Below are positions 21,940 to 33,734 of a stretch of DNA of 64,000 bases, piece after piece. Position numbers and translations under genes: made by a program. The stretch lies in assembly GCA_029582165.1 (NCBI GenBank), contig CM055871.1, positions 30,178,802-30,242,801 on the forward strand, given 5' to 3'. This DNA comes from Portulaca oleracea. Taxonomy: Eukaryota; Streptophyta; Magnoliopsida; Caryophyllales; Portulacaceae. How positions within the stretch are numbered: the stretch's first letter is position 1; each line of letters opens with the position of its first letter. Under the pieces are notes generated by a model. It saw nothing but the letters and a program-made list of their open reading frames with translations. It ran no database searches and was not told where the DNA came from.

Positions 21940-24900
21940 TGTAACGCCCCAACCTTAATCACAAGATTAAGACTATACTTAGAATCCCAAACCTGTGATT
22001 AGCGCAGCGGAACACCTTAGGTCGAGGCATTACCGTCGTCTCCCAAAAGAGACAAGGCAACAACACCAAAGAGACTTCCAAAACCATAAGATAACTTACT
22101 AACTTAAAACTTTCACATATACACTTATACAACCCTTGGGTAAAGCATATAAACTTAAACAACCTTTAAAGAGGTCAAATACAATGCTTCTTCCTTAAGC
22201 ATGGGTACTTCAAAACATGCGACTCCCAAGTCGATCAGGATACTTTAACCATGACTACCTTGCTTGCAACACGCGATTACCCCTGCTTGCCTTTGCCTTT
22301 ACTTTGGGTACTCGGACCCCCTAAAACAAAACATTAAAAACATTGCGAAAAGTGAGTGGGGAAACACTCAGTACGTAAACCTCCAACACGTCAAACCGCT
22401 CAAAACGGTTTTAGTGCCGCATTTAAATTCATTTTGAAAACGGGAAGGGTAATAAAACATTAACTTGAAAAGACATGAACATAGACTTATACATGAGTAA
22501 GAGTAACTTGAGTTCATAAAGAAAGAACTGTCACATGAACTTAAAAGTAAATACATAAACTTAAGAGTTTTGGGTCCTTCGCATCGATGCAAAGCATCTC
22601 GCAAGACGCCCAAACCGATCCGAGTTTGATGGGTGATCGCTATGCGATCGAATCGCCAGTCTAGGACACTCTGATCAGGAGCATCTAAAACATAAAAGGC
22701 TAGCACTTCTCGTAACTAGCTAGAACATAGAACATAGAATCCATAAAATGGGACCACTTAAAACCATGAATAATCATAAAAGCATAAATTAGCATAAACT
22801 GTGAACCTTTAACATAAATCGTAAACATTTATCATAAACCGTAAACATAAACATAAACCGGAAACCTTTAACGTAAACCATAAACTTTCAACATAAATCG
22901 TAAACATAAAACATAAATTATAACCATAAAACATAAACCGTAAACATTTGCATAAACCGCAAACATAAAACATAAATCGTGAACATAAAGCATAGATCGT
23001 AAATATAAAGCATAAATCGTAAACATAAAGGAGCGAAGAGTTGGACAATTCGCGTACCTTGAACGTGTGGATCGCTCGGGGTGATCTCGCCGGGAATGGC
23101 TCGGTCGAGGCTGAACTTTGAGCTTAAAATGATAGAGTTCGGTATTAGAATAGAAGCTATGAAAAGGTGAGGCATAGGGCCTCACAATAGAGTTTTGGAA
23201 ATAAATTGTATAAAAATTTCAGGTTTTTATGACAATAGTATTTTGGTCGTAATTCGGGCTATAAAATTCGGATTTCGCTATGCGAGTACTTTTCGGAAAG
23301 GGAAAAATACACTCTACAAGTTTGTTGGCCGGCCAGAGGCTAAAAAGGATGAGAAGGGCTCGGAAAAAGCTCCGGACAGCAACAGTGAAATACGGAAATA
23401 TACTCTTATGTGCGGTTTTGTCATTTAGACCAAATCAATAGAACTTTGTAATTTCCTTTAAACTCAAAGGAGCTCTATGACTTAAAGAATACTTGTAAAA
23501 TATAGACCTTAAATTTCTCAAAGAGACTTTAAAACTCTAAAGTAAAATGAACTAATTTCCTTAAATTTATGAGTTTTCGGTAAATTAAAACGGTAAACGT
23601 AGAATAGTTTAAAAGATCTCGGGGTTCCTTAAAACCTTTAAAACCGAGTTCCATGGTTCCTACTTATGGAATATATCATAAAGGTCATATGACTTAAGTT
23701 ATACACCCATAAAACCAATTATAAGCTCAATATAATAACCTTTAACCCAATTAATGCATTTATCAATTACTCAGAAAATTCCAGTTTTAGCCCGCTCCGG
23801 GTGCTATAACTCACTCTCCCGATATTGGTTTGACTCATACCATACATTTTTGGAAAGCTTGAAACGTCTCCTACAACTCTTATGTTGAACACTTTCTCAA
23901 ACTCCAACTCCATATGGACGGAAAATGCCCAACAAAACACTGACTCCAAATTCGTATATAAAAACATACCTTTACGGTTTTGGCTCTAACTTGAGCTATA
24001 CAAATCGAAAACCCGAAATTCCAAAGCCCGGTGTTTACTAACATTCTTGGCTACATTTTTACACCATATTCTGGGCTCAAAACTAATTTTAACATCTCCC
24101 ATAAAAATCATATTTTGGGCAGAATGTTTAGGGTCAGATTTTGCCCTCATGCATAGTGTACTTGCATCCAACCTTTACACTAATGAAACACCTATTGCAA
24201 TATACCCAATTCCTCATAAATTTCCAGAAGTTAAGCCTCTAACATTAGCATCCACACTTGTAAAATTCACATGCAACAATATCAAACTACATGCACTTAA
24301 ACTACACTACCATTAACATCCTTTTCATCACAATTTTCATGTAAACCATCCAAATAAACCACCCATACTTGATTATCTTTACGAAACAGAAGGTAAACCT
24401 CTAAAACATCAACTAATACAACATGCAAAGCCATGGGATATAATCTACTTCATCCATATAAACTTCCACACCATTATCATGAAGAAACCATCAAGAAAAC
24501 ACTTGTAATAACTATAAAAACTTAACCCCTCACAAATACACTCTAGAATTCATGTATAAAGAGGATAAAAGAGATAAAACAACCATTAAACATCTTAAAA
24601 ACAATAAAACTCAGATTGTATAAAAATGGAGATAGGGTGTGAGATGAATACCACTTGAAAAATGAGATAAAAATGCACAAGGAAGTGTGGAAATGGAAGA
24701 GAGGGGCCACGATGGCCGGAAAACGGCCGGAGGCTCGCCGGAAAACGCCGGTCGCCGGCGAAAACTCAGCGGGAGAGGGGCTGGTCTGCTGGCCCGTGAG
24801 AGAGGAAGAGGAAGGCTGAGATTTGTTTCAAGTTTGAAATGAAAAAAAATAAAGACTCTTACTCTCCCAATTGGGTTTATAAGTCCTCCAACCCAAATTA

Positions 24901-25319
24901 AAAGCTAACACTAATAATTACAATACCAATATTCTAATTATAATACTAATACTTTAATAAAAGAGACATAAAATTGGTAGTAGATGATAGCTATAAAATG
25001 TATTTAATTTATGCGGGTTAAAAAGACGGTAAAATCGGTAAATTAAATTTAAACCGTTTGGCCGAAAAAAATTGAAACAGTACTTAACCCGACTTTAAAA
25101 TAAAGTCATAGAACCTACAATAATTATATAATAAGGTCCAAAATATACTGTAACAAAATTCGATTAAGAATTTTGATCGGTAAAATTTGCCGCTTCGCCA
25201 TTCCTCCGAGACCTGTCACCATTAGCTAACCACAAGGTACAAAGTATTTAATTAACAAATTATAACTAATTAAAATAGATTAACTACTGTAATACGTATG
25301 ATTTAGGCGGGGTATTACA
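21940..25319 (-). repeat. 3' LTR of the large retrotransposon (3,380 bp)
   Basis: Aligns along its full length with 26057-29427. It contains the CATAAA/TCGTAAA minisatellite, a GC-rich block with GGCCGGAAAACGGCCGGAG near 24710, and several short frames that recur in the other LTR, none with a recognisable domain. The polypurine tract lies directly outside its 25319 end, making it the 3' LTR in minus orientation. Confidence 0.85.
22780..23035. repeat. AT-rich minisatellite inside the 3' LTR
   Basis: About 18 diverged units of AAACATAAATCGT (roughly 13 bp, variable). The matching array in the other LTR is at 26890-27140. Because the unit often lacks stops on the minus strand, it creates repetitive short frames rich in Phe/Tyr/Leu. 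These are not genes. Confidence 0.75.
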
Positions 25320-26056
25320 TCCTCCCCCCTTAAAAGAAGTTTCGTCCCCGAAACTTGCTGTTGTATTAATGTGAACGAAAAACCTTAGGAAAGCTCGTTA
25401 ACATAAATAAGAGAAACTAGGCAAGGTGCGAGTCTCAACTATCTTGAACCTTAGCTATTACAAAAGGCACTCTTGACCCTTCTCATAAACCATCCTAGAA
25501 CCACATTAAACCTTTGTGTCATATAATACCTTTCAACCTTTCACCAAACATTTTGATAAGGTACCTTGCCCTTATTTTGAGCTTCGCACCAATCCCACTT
25601 GGAATTGGATTTTATGAATCCTTATTTGAATTGATAAAGTCTCTTTTAAGACTAACTCAACATACTTCACATCTACACTACACTCATGCTCATGACATAC
25701 TTTTCTAGGTCCAATCTCTTACGTTGCCCTTAACTTGCCCTTTAATTTGCTTAAATTGCCACTAAACTCCCTGATTCCCTGGAAAAATTCGGCAGCACTT
25801 CCCCTATAAACTGGACTATCCCAAATTTTTACATATCTTCATACCTGAAAGAAAACATATACACCATATATATACATCCACTTAGAGCTTCAAGCTCAAG
25901 CTCATCATCCAAACCAACTAATGCACATATCTCCCATATCACCATAAAGGACGATAAACCACACATAAAAATCCCAAAATTACCATATTCAAATCATACT
26001 TCCTATAAACTCCTAATCTTCCCAAATACTTCTTATAACTCCGCTCACGATACCAC
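25320..26056 (-). other. Short internal region of the large LTR element
   Basis: This 737-bp stretch lies between the two LTRs. It begins with the polypurine tract (minus strand AAGGGGGGAGG) and ends at the primer-binding-site-like block. The rest is AT-rich, CCTTT/ACTTG-rich sequence. A 64-aa frame at 25514-25708 has no recognisable content. No pol remnant is seen, so the coding core was lost or never present. Confidence 0.7.
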
Positions 26057-29000
26057 AATACGCCCCAACCTTAATCACAAGATTAAGACTATACTTAGAA
26101 TCCCAAACTGTGATTAGCGCTGAACACACCTTAGGTCGAGGCATTACCGCCGTCTCCCAAAAGAGACAAGGCAACAACACCAAAGAGACTTCCAAAACCA
26201 TAAGATAACTTACTAACTTAAAACTTTCACATATACACTTATACAACCCTTGGGTAAAGCATATAAACTTAAACAACCTTTAAAGAGGTCAAATACAATG
26301 CTTCTTTCTTAAGCATGGGTACTTCAAAACATGCGACTCCCAAGTCGATCAGGATACTTTAACCATGACTACCTTGCTTGCAACACGCGATTACCCCTGC
26401 TTGCCTTTACTTTGGGTACTGACCCCTAAAACAAAACATTAAAAACATTGCGAAAAGTGAGTGGGGAAACACTCAGTACGTAAACCTCCAACACGTCAAA
26501 CCGTTCGAAAACGGTTTTAGTGCCGGCATTTAAATTCATTTTGAAAACGGGGAAGGGGTAATAAAACATTAACTTGAAAAGACATGAACATAGACTTATA
26601 CATGAGTAAGAGTAACTTGAGTGCATAAAGAAAGAACTCATACATGAACTTAGAAGTAAATACATAAACTTAAGAGTTTTGGGTCCCTTCAGATCGATGC
26701 AAAGCATCTCGCTAGGCACGCCCAAACCGACCGAGTTTGGATGGGTGATCATGCTATCGCTGTGCCAGGTCTAGGACACTCTGATCAGGAGCATCTAAAA
26801 CATAAAAGGCTAGCACTTCTCGTAACTAGCTAGAACATAGAGCATAGAATCCATAAAATGGGACCACTTAAAACCATGAATAATCATAAAAGCATAAATT
26901 AGCATAAATCAGAAACCTTTAACATAAATCGTAAACATTTATCATAAACCGTAAACATAAACATAAACCGAAACCTTTAACGTAAACCATAAACTTTCAA
27001 CATAAATCGTAAACATAAAACATAAATTATAACCATAAAACATAGACGTAAACATTTGCATAAACCGCAAACATAAAACATAAATCGTGAACATAAAGCA
27101 TAGATCGTAAATATAAAGCATAAATCGTAAACATAAAGGAGCGAAGAGTTGGACAATTCGCATCTTGAACGTGTGGATCGCTCGGGGTGATCTCGCCGGG
27201 AATGGCTCGGTCGAGGCTGAACTTTGAGCTTAAAATGATAGAGTTCGGTATTAGAATAGAAGTTATGAAAAGGTGAGGGCATAGGGCCTCACAATAGAGT
27301 TTTGGAAATAAATTGTATAAAAATTTCAAGTTTTTATGACAATAGTATTTTGGTCGTAATTCGGGCTATAAAATTGATTTCGCTATGCGAGTACTTTTCG
27401 AAAGGGAAAAATACACTCTACAAGTTTGTTGGCCGCCAGAGGCTAAAAAGGATGAGAAGGGCTCGGAAAAAGCTCCGACAGCAACAGTGAAATACGGAAA
27501 TATACTCTTATGTGCGGTTTTGTCGTTTAGACCAAATCAATAGAACTTTGTAATTTCCTTTAAACTCAAAGGAGCTCTATGACTTAAAGAATACTTGTAA
27601 AATATAGACCTTAAATTTCTCAAAGAGACTTTAAAACTCTAAAGTAAAATGAACTCATTTCATTAAATTAAAGAGATTTCAGTAAATTAAAAAGGTAAAC
27701 TGAGAATATTTTAAAAGATCTCGTGGTTCCTTAAAACCTTTAAAACCGAGTTCCATGGTTCCTACTTATGGAATATATCATAAAGGTCATATGACTTAAG
27801 TTATACACCCATAAAACCAATTATAAGCTCAATATAATAACCTTTAACCCAATTAATGCATTTATCAATTACCCAGAAAATTCCAGTTTCACAGCCCCGC
27901 TTCCGGGTGCTATAACTCACTCTCCCGATATCGGTTTGACTCATACCATACATTTTTGGAAAGCTTGAAACGTCTCCTACAACTCTTATGTTGAACACTT
28001 TCTCAAACTCCAACTCCATATAGACGGAAAATGCCCAACAAAACACTGACTCCAAATTCGTATATAAAAACATACCTTTACGGTTTTGGCTCTAAGTTGA
28101 GCTATACAAATCGAAAACCCGAAATTCCAAAGCCCGGTGTTTACTAACATTCTTGGCTACATTTTTACACCATATTCTGGGCTCAAAACTAATTTTAACA
28201 TCTCCCATAAAAATCACATTTTGGGCAGAATGTTTAGGGTCAAATTTTGCCCTCATGCATAGTGTACTTGCATCCAACCTTTACACTAATGAAACACCTA
28301 TTGCAATATACCCAATTCCTCATAAATTTCCAGAAGTTAAGCCTCTAACATTAGCATCCACACTTGTAAAATTCACATGCAACAATATCAAACTACATGC
28401 ACTTAAACTACACTACCATTAACATCCTTTTCATCACAATTTTCATGTAAACCATCCAAATAAACCACCCATACTTGATTATCTTTACGAAACAGAAGGT
28501 AAACCTCTAAAACATCAACTAATACAACATGCAAAGCCATGGGATATAATCTACTTCATCCATATAAACTTCCACACCATTATCATGAAGAAACCATCAA
28601 GAAAACACTTGTAATAACTATAAAAACTTAACCCCTCACAAATACACTCTAGAATTCATGTATAAAGAGGATAAAAGAGATAAAAACAACCATTAAATAT
28701 CTTAAAAACAATAAAACTCAGATTGTATAAAAATGGAGATAGGGTGTGAGATGAATACCACTTGAAAAATGAGATAAAAATGCACAAGGAAGTGTGGAAA
28801 TGGAAGAGAGGGGCCACGATGGCCGGAAAACGGCCGGAGGCTCGCTGAAAACGCCGGTCGCCGGCGAAAACTCAGCGGGAGAGGGGCTGGTCTGCTGGCC
28901 CGTGAGAGAGGAAGAGGAAGGCTGAGATTTGTTTCAAGTTTGAAATGAAAAAAAATAAAGACTCTTACTCTCCCAATTGGGTTTATAAATCCTCCAACCC

Positions 29001-29427
29001 AAATTAAAAGCTAACACTAATAATTACAATACCAATATTCTAATTATAATACTAATACTTTAATAAAAGAGACATAAAATTGGTAGTAGATGATAGCTAT
29101 AAAATGTATTTAATTTATGCGGGTTAAAAAGACGGTAAAATCGGTAAATTAAATTTAAACCGTTTGGCCGAAAAAAAATTGAAACAGTACTTAACCCGAC
29201 TTTAAAATAAAGTCATAGAACCTACAATAATTATATAATAAGGTCCAAAATATACTGTAACAAAATTCGATTAAGAATTTTGATCGGTAAAATTTGCCGC
29301 TTCGCCATTCCTCCGAGACCTGTCACCATTAGCTAACCACAAGGTACAAAGTATTTAATTAACAAATTATAACTAATTAAAATAGATTAACTACTGTAAT
29401 ACGTATGATTTAGGGCGGGGTATTACA
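26057..29427 (-). repeat. 5' LTR of the large retrotransposon (about 3,371 bp)
   Basis: Near-identical to 21940-25319. Its inner terminus is slightly eroded: AATACGCCCC where the partner has TGTAACGCCCC, consistent with loss of three bases at the LTR/primer-site junction. The minisatellite is at 26890-27140. Differences from the partner cluster as 1-3 bp indels in GC-rich words and homopolymers. A few real-looking divergences lie around 27650-27720. Confidence 0.83.
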
Positions 29428-29432
29428 TCTAG

Positions 29433-30180
29433 GCTTTCCGCCCTTAGGCTATGATGAATTGGGCTTGGATGGTTTTGGCTACATGCTTGAGGAATTATAA
29501 AAATAAAAATTACAAATAGTTTTACAAAAATCAGTGACAAAATTCGATATTTACATAGAGCTTCCACTTTGATCGAGTTTGAGCAAGACATCGGTCAAAG
29601 TACACTTGATGATCGTGATACGTTATGAGGTTGACCTGTGGACCGGGTCGGCGCGTGGAAGTATGAGCCATGCGTCTGCTGTTGAAGTTACACGAATCTT
29701 GGACCAGTGTTGAAACTCTTCCATCTTGAGGATGGATGAATTACATCAGATATTTTTCTCGATGTTGTTGCATTGAGTCATGAATTTCTTCACATTGTGC
29801 CAATGAAAGCGCCCCACCGTATGACTACTTGATGGTGGCAAACTTGAATGATGGTACATCAGATATTTCGCTCGATATCAGCGCATTGAGTAATTACATG
29901 CAAAATCGCTACTTGTTTTCTAAACTACAAATAATACTCCATTGATGATCTCCTTGAAACTCTCAAGGCCCCCTCTCACTTGACCCTCTTCTACCACGTT
30001 GATACCAACAAATCCTTCAACGCGCTTCGACCTTCGCTTGTACCACGTTTCCCCTCAATCTCAATGGGTTTGAGCAGCAACATTCTTAGACTCACTCTTC
30101 CCCGACGACCCTTTTCAAGCTTCCCTATTCTTCCTATTTGATTTCTCTCTCCTTTTTTCTTTGGTGTTGTGTTGAGTAGA
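29433..30180. other. Intergenic DNA, possibly old retrotransposon sequence
   Basis: It precedes the Ty3/gypsy relic, and the direct repeat CATCAGATATTT.CTCGAT (29743-29762 and 29858-29877), with ..CGCATTGAGT after it, suggests eroded repetitive DNA. No gene recognised. Confidence 0.35.
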
Positions 30181-30191
30181 CCATACTTGGA

Positions 30192-30893
30192 CTAATGAAT
30201 AATGATGGTATCCTGATTATGATTTTTTAGCTTATCAACACAGAGTAGGTTTAACTTTAAACTAGTCTTTTTGTAGCGTCTACCCTGAATTATGCAATAT
30301 TGTGCTGCCATAAGTCGGATAGCTCTTTGAGCTCTAGGTTCAAGTCCTTCTGGGCATTCTCCTTTTGTTAGGCATATGTAGAGGTCATAATACCAATAAT
30401 CTGGGTTAATCTCACATACCTCCAGAGAATGCACATAAGCTAGCTTACTCTTCCTTTGGACCTCTATGGACATTGATTTTATCCCCGCAAGGATGGCTAC
30501 TAATGATGAGAGTTTAGCCAAAGAATCAACCAACTCATTATCATCCCTCATATGATGTGTGAAGGTGATATAGTCAAATTTCTTGGAGAGTCTAGTGAGG
30601 TATGCCTAGTAGGTGGCCATGTCTTCATCTCTCACTTTTCAATTATGATTGGCTTGATTGATGACAAGGTTAGAGTCTTCTCAGACCCTCATATTTTTTA
30701 TGTTCATTTCTAATGGTGCTTGAAGGCCTAGAATGCAAGCTTCATATTCAGTTGCATTGTTGGTAACCCCAAAGTCAAGTTTTACAAATATTGGTGTATG
30801 TGCCCCCTCCAACGAGATTAGGATAATGTTGGCTCCGCACCCCGTCTGATTGGATGCTCCATCAAAATGCATTTCCCATGTTTCATCATCCAT
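30192..30893 (-). pseudogene. Ty3/gypsy pol relic: RNase H and linker to integrase
   Basis: On the minus strand, 30893-30681 encodes MHFDGASNQTGCGANIILIS and later NNATEYEACILGL. These are the first catalytic Asp (FDGASN) and the Glu (NATEYEA) of the plant Ty3/gypsy RNase H domain. After a stop and about 100 bp in shifted frames, 30551-30192 continues with MRDDNELVDSLAKLSSLVA, the RNase H C-terminal Asp/Ala region. It then reads DYWYYDLYICLTKGECP and GRRYKKTSLKLNLLCV, the linker that normally precedes the integrase zinc finger. Nothing of RT or integrase core is present on either side. It is a truncated, frame-broken fragment of a Tat/Ogre-like or related Ty3/gypsy polyprotein. Confidence 0.8.
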
Positions 30894-30993
30894 GTTGAAG
30901 ACTGTTACGACGTTACAACGTTAGTAAATTTTCATTTGTGATTATATTTACTAACACTTGAGCTCGTAGAATTGTTGAGGGACTAACAAGGGT

Positions 30994-30999
30994 ATATTA

Positions 31000-31046
<47 letters not shown>

Positions 31047-31115
31047 GTTGTTGTTGTTGTTGTTGTTATTGTTATTATTATTATTAGTTGTTACTGTTAT
31101 CAGTATTATTACGTG

Positions 31116-31172
<57 letters not shown>

Positions 31173-31173
31173 G
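30994..31173. repeat. (TTA)n/(TTG)n microsatellite
   Basis: Long ATT triplet runs are interrupted by a short TTG run and a 35-bp non-repeat spacer near 31085-31118. It produces an artificial poly-Asn frame on the minus strand. It sits just left of the CACTA element. Confidence 0.9.
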
Positions 31174-31229
31174 CATAATGATATAATTCGTATCAATTGA
31201 ACGGTCGTTGCAAAATGAAATGGGGCAAA

Positions 31230-32500
31230 CACTACAAGATGGATGCTCAGATGCGACCGTCCGTTTTGACCGTTCAACGAACGGTCACATTTTTTTTCGG
31301 GTGCTAGGGAACGACCGTTCAGTGAACGGTCGCGCCAGGGAATGACCGTTCAGTGAACGGTCGCAAAATTGCAACCGTTCAATTAAACGATCGCAAAATT
31401 TGTGACCGTTCAATTCAACGGTCACAAATTTTGAATCGTAAAATTTATGACCGTTCAATGAACAGTCACAAATTTTGCGACCGTTCAATTGAACGGTCAC
31501 AAATTTTGCGACCATTCAATTAAACGGTCGCGCGTTTGTTAATAAATGTTAGATCGAAACTCCCCCTTCCTATTCCCTAATTTCCTCATCTCTCTCTTTC
31601 TCGGTTCTACCTCATCTCACTGATTCCCTCTCTTTCTCACTATTCTCTTCTCTTCTCCATTCCCCTAAACACTCAAATCGATCTCCATCATATTCTCTGT
31701 CTCGTCACATGAAGTCCGACATGCAACACAAAAGTAGCAAGATCGAGAGCCTCCATCTAAATGCTCAAGGGAAGAGATCGAACAGTTGAGCTTTGTGGAA
31801 GAATTGAGCAATTCACGTATAAAAAGGGAGTAGAGAAGCAGAAGAAGGTGTCGACGATGTGAAAGATTTCATTTTTAGGTTTAGGGTTTAGATTAAATTT
31901 AATTTCGCATGTTTAATTCAAATTTTTTGTTTAACATCTTGTAATCTCGGATCTTAAATTCATGTAATCAGATCTGATTTTTGATACTTTCAAAAGTTTA
32001 ATACATTCTCTGGGGTGATTGTTCCTTGTTTCTTATTTCTTATTTGCTTAATTTTTGGGGTTGTCTTGATTTTCTGCAGATGTTTTATTCGATTTTTTAT
32101 GTTCATATTCAAGTTTTTGGGTTTAATATGTTGGGTTGCTTGATTCATGTTCATTTTTCCCTTCTCCCTTGTTTTAGATCTAGTTTCAATTTCTGGGTTG
32201 GATTGTAATTGGGTTATTTTTCCGAGTAATTTTGATTAAAAAAAAGATTCGGAACTGGGCGACCATTGAAAATTTTGTGACCGTTTAGTTGAACGGTCGA
32301 AACGGTCGCAAATTAGCGACCGTTCGCAAATTTCGTTGATTTGAACGGTCGCCCGACCCCTCAAACGACCCTTCAGACGCGACTGTCGTGAACGCTCGCA
32401 AATGAACAGTCACAAAAGAACGGTCGCGCGCCCTTTGACGCGACCGTTCAAGCCTAACTAAGACCGTTCATAACGGTCTTATTTTTTAGACCTTGTAGTG
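31230..32500. mobile_element. Non-autonomous CACTA (En/Spm-type) transposon, 1,271 bp
   Basis: The left end is CACTACAAGATGG and the right end TAGACCTTGTAGTG, inverted around the diagnostic CACTACAAG. It is flanked by the 3-bp duplication AAA (31227-31229 and 32501-32503). Both subterminal zones (31257-31535 and 32258-32490) are packed with the palindromic motif GACCGTTCA-GAACGGTC and its halves, as expected for transposase-binding repeats of CACTA elements. The centre (31560-32230) is unlike the ends: CT-rich then T-rich, containing TTAGGTTTAGGGTTTAG and an intron-like T-rich run, and it may be captured host sequence. No transposase frame is present. Confidence 0.87.
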
Positions 32501-32503
32501 AAA

Positions 32504-33729
32504 TATGAGCTCAAATGTAGCTAATATTTGGAAAACAACATGATTGTGTAATTATCTGTCTCGCCATGGATGGAGGATATGGTGACTAACTTTAATTTTT
32601 AGTGCAGCTTTGAACTCAAGATAATAAAATTTGCATTAAATTATGAGCAATGCTTGAAGGAAATTTACAACGTTCTTGCATGTTGACCAAGTAATGTACT
32701 CTTGTACACATCGAAATTTCATATCCTACCATTGTGGTGCATTTTATCTTGTTAATGGTTCTTATTATCTTATACTAGTTATTATTCATCTCTTTGCTGT
32801 GTATAGAACAATGAACATCAAAATGTAGGACATAACTAAGGAATCAAACTTTTTCAATTAGTTACACAAACCAATGTTTCAACTGTATACAACATCTACA
32901 ATGATCCATTAACCCTTCAACCCCACTCCCCCCCCCCCCCCCACATACACACCAAAAAAGGAGACAAAAGTTGCAAAATTTGAAACTTTAAAGTAAAATG
33001 TTAAAATTTTCTTCCTTGTTATTTTAAATTTCTAGGAACCGGCGGTTAACCATAAATCGAACTCAAAAAGCGGTTAATCATGTTATCAACACGGTTAATC
33101 GACGGTTTCGGTTTCTAGTTTCCAAAAGCGGTTAACACAAACAGGTTAACCGCATAAAGCGGTTTAGATTTAGGTTTATAAAATCCGGAAACCGCAAATC
33201 CATAAAACCACTAATCAACTAAATTCCCTCTATATTTTGGCTCCAACTCCATGGCAGAAATTACACACAACCACATGGCCCCCTGGCATAATTTTTTTTT
33301 TTTTTAAATCTGGGTAAAAGTTGAGTACATTGAAACTTAAGAGACCTTTCTCGCAAGGCGTCTTCCTAAGTTATCATGGAACAAAATAAAAAAAATAATC
33401 GAAGATGGATTAAGACTCCGAACATTCAAGTTTTGAGTGGAGTGCATTGGCATATGCCCATTTTTGTTGGGAGTGGCATTGGCAGATGCCCATTTTTGTT
33501 GGGGCTGACACTCCCCTGAAGCCTTGAAGCTGAAAGATAGCGTCGCGCTCGTAACACATGGAGTCACGCCCGCGGCACACACCCCTTGACATTTTGAAGT
33601 TGGGGTCCTACGTCGTGCTCGTGACACATCGAGCAGCGCTCGCGACACAAGCGAAACTTTTGTTCGAGAATCGCCCAGGGTCACACCCGTGACCACATGA
33701 GTCGCGACCGCGACCATCCCGTGGTCACG
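32504..33729. other. Repeat-rich intergenic DNA left of the nested LTRs
   Basis: Includes a C13-14 homopolymer near 32928-32941 and a patch of CGGTTAAC/AACCGC words at 33040-33190 (weak minisatellite). From about 33330 a GC-rich stretch carries repeated CGTGACAC/CTCGCGACAC words, which resumes at 35503. That stretch is the target the solo LTR landed in and looks like another repeat of unknown class. The 126-aa minus frame at 33337-33717 has no recognisable domain. Confidence 0.4.
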
Positions 33730-33734
33730 CCCGT

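Larger units (their letters stand above)
21940..29427 (-). mobile_element. Complete non-coding LTR retrotransposon with giant LTRs and a tiny interior
   Basis: Two near-identical direct repeats (21940-25319 and about 26057-29427) begin TGTAACGCCCCAACC and end GCGGGGTATTACA on the plus strand. The whole is flanked by the 5-bp duplication TCTAG (21935-21939 and 29428-29432). Directly right of the first LTR is CCTCCCCCCTT (25321-25331), a polypurine tract on the minus strand. Left of the second LTR, read on the minus strand, is TGGTATCGTGAGC, a primer-binding site resembling the initiator-Met tRNA complement. The element therefore lies on the minus strand, with its 5' LTR at 26057-29427. The interior is only about 737 bp and encodes nothing recognisable (no gag, protease, RT, RNase H or integrase). 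It fits a LARD-like or internally deleted non-autonomous element, probably Ty3/gypsy-like by its TGTAA ends and PPT (inference). It depends on a relative for its proteins. Confidence 0.88.

Noticed and set aside
22368..23185. Overlapping minus-strand frames rich in FMLY/CLRFM words, repeated near 26942-27329
   Set aside because: They read through the AT-rich minisatellite of the LTRs; the repetitive wording is a property of the 13-bp unit, not a protein family.
21940..29427. Segmental tandem duplication of a 4.1-kb unit
   Set aside because: The repeats end in TG...CA, have a polypurine tract and primer-site-like block at the inner borders, and the pair is flanked by a TCTAG duplication. An LTR retrotransposon explains all of this.
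30951..31277. Poly-Asn protein on the minus strand
   Set aside because: It is the (TTA)n microsatellite translated in one frame.
31285..31515. 76-aa frame with repeated NGHKFCD-like units
   Set aside because: Translation of the CACTA subterminal palindromes, without start context or homologous domain.
31257..31530. CRISPR-like array of palindromic repeats
   Set aside because: Plant nuclear context, irregular spacing, and CACTA termini on both sides explain the repeats as transposase-binding sites.
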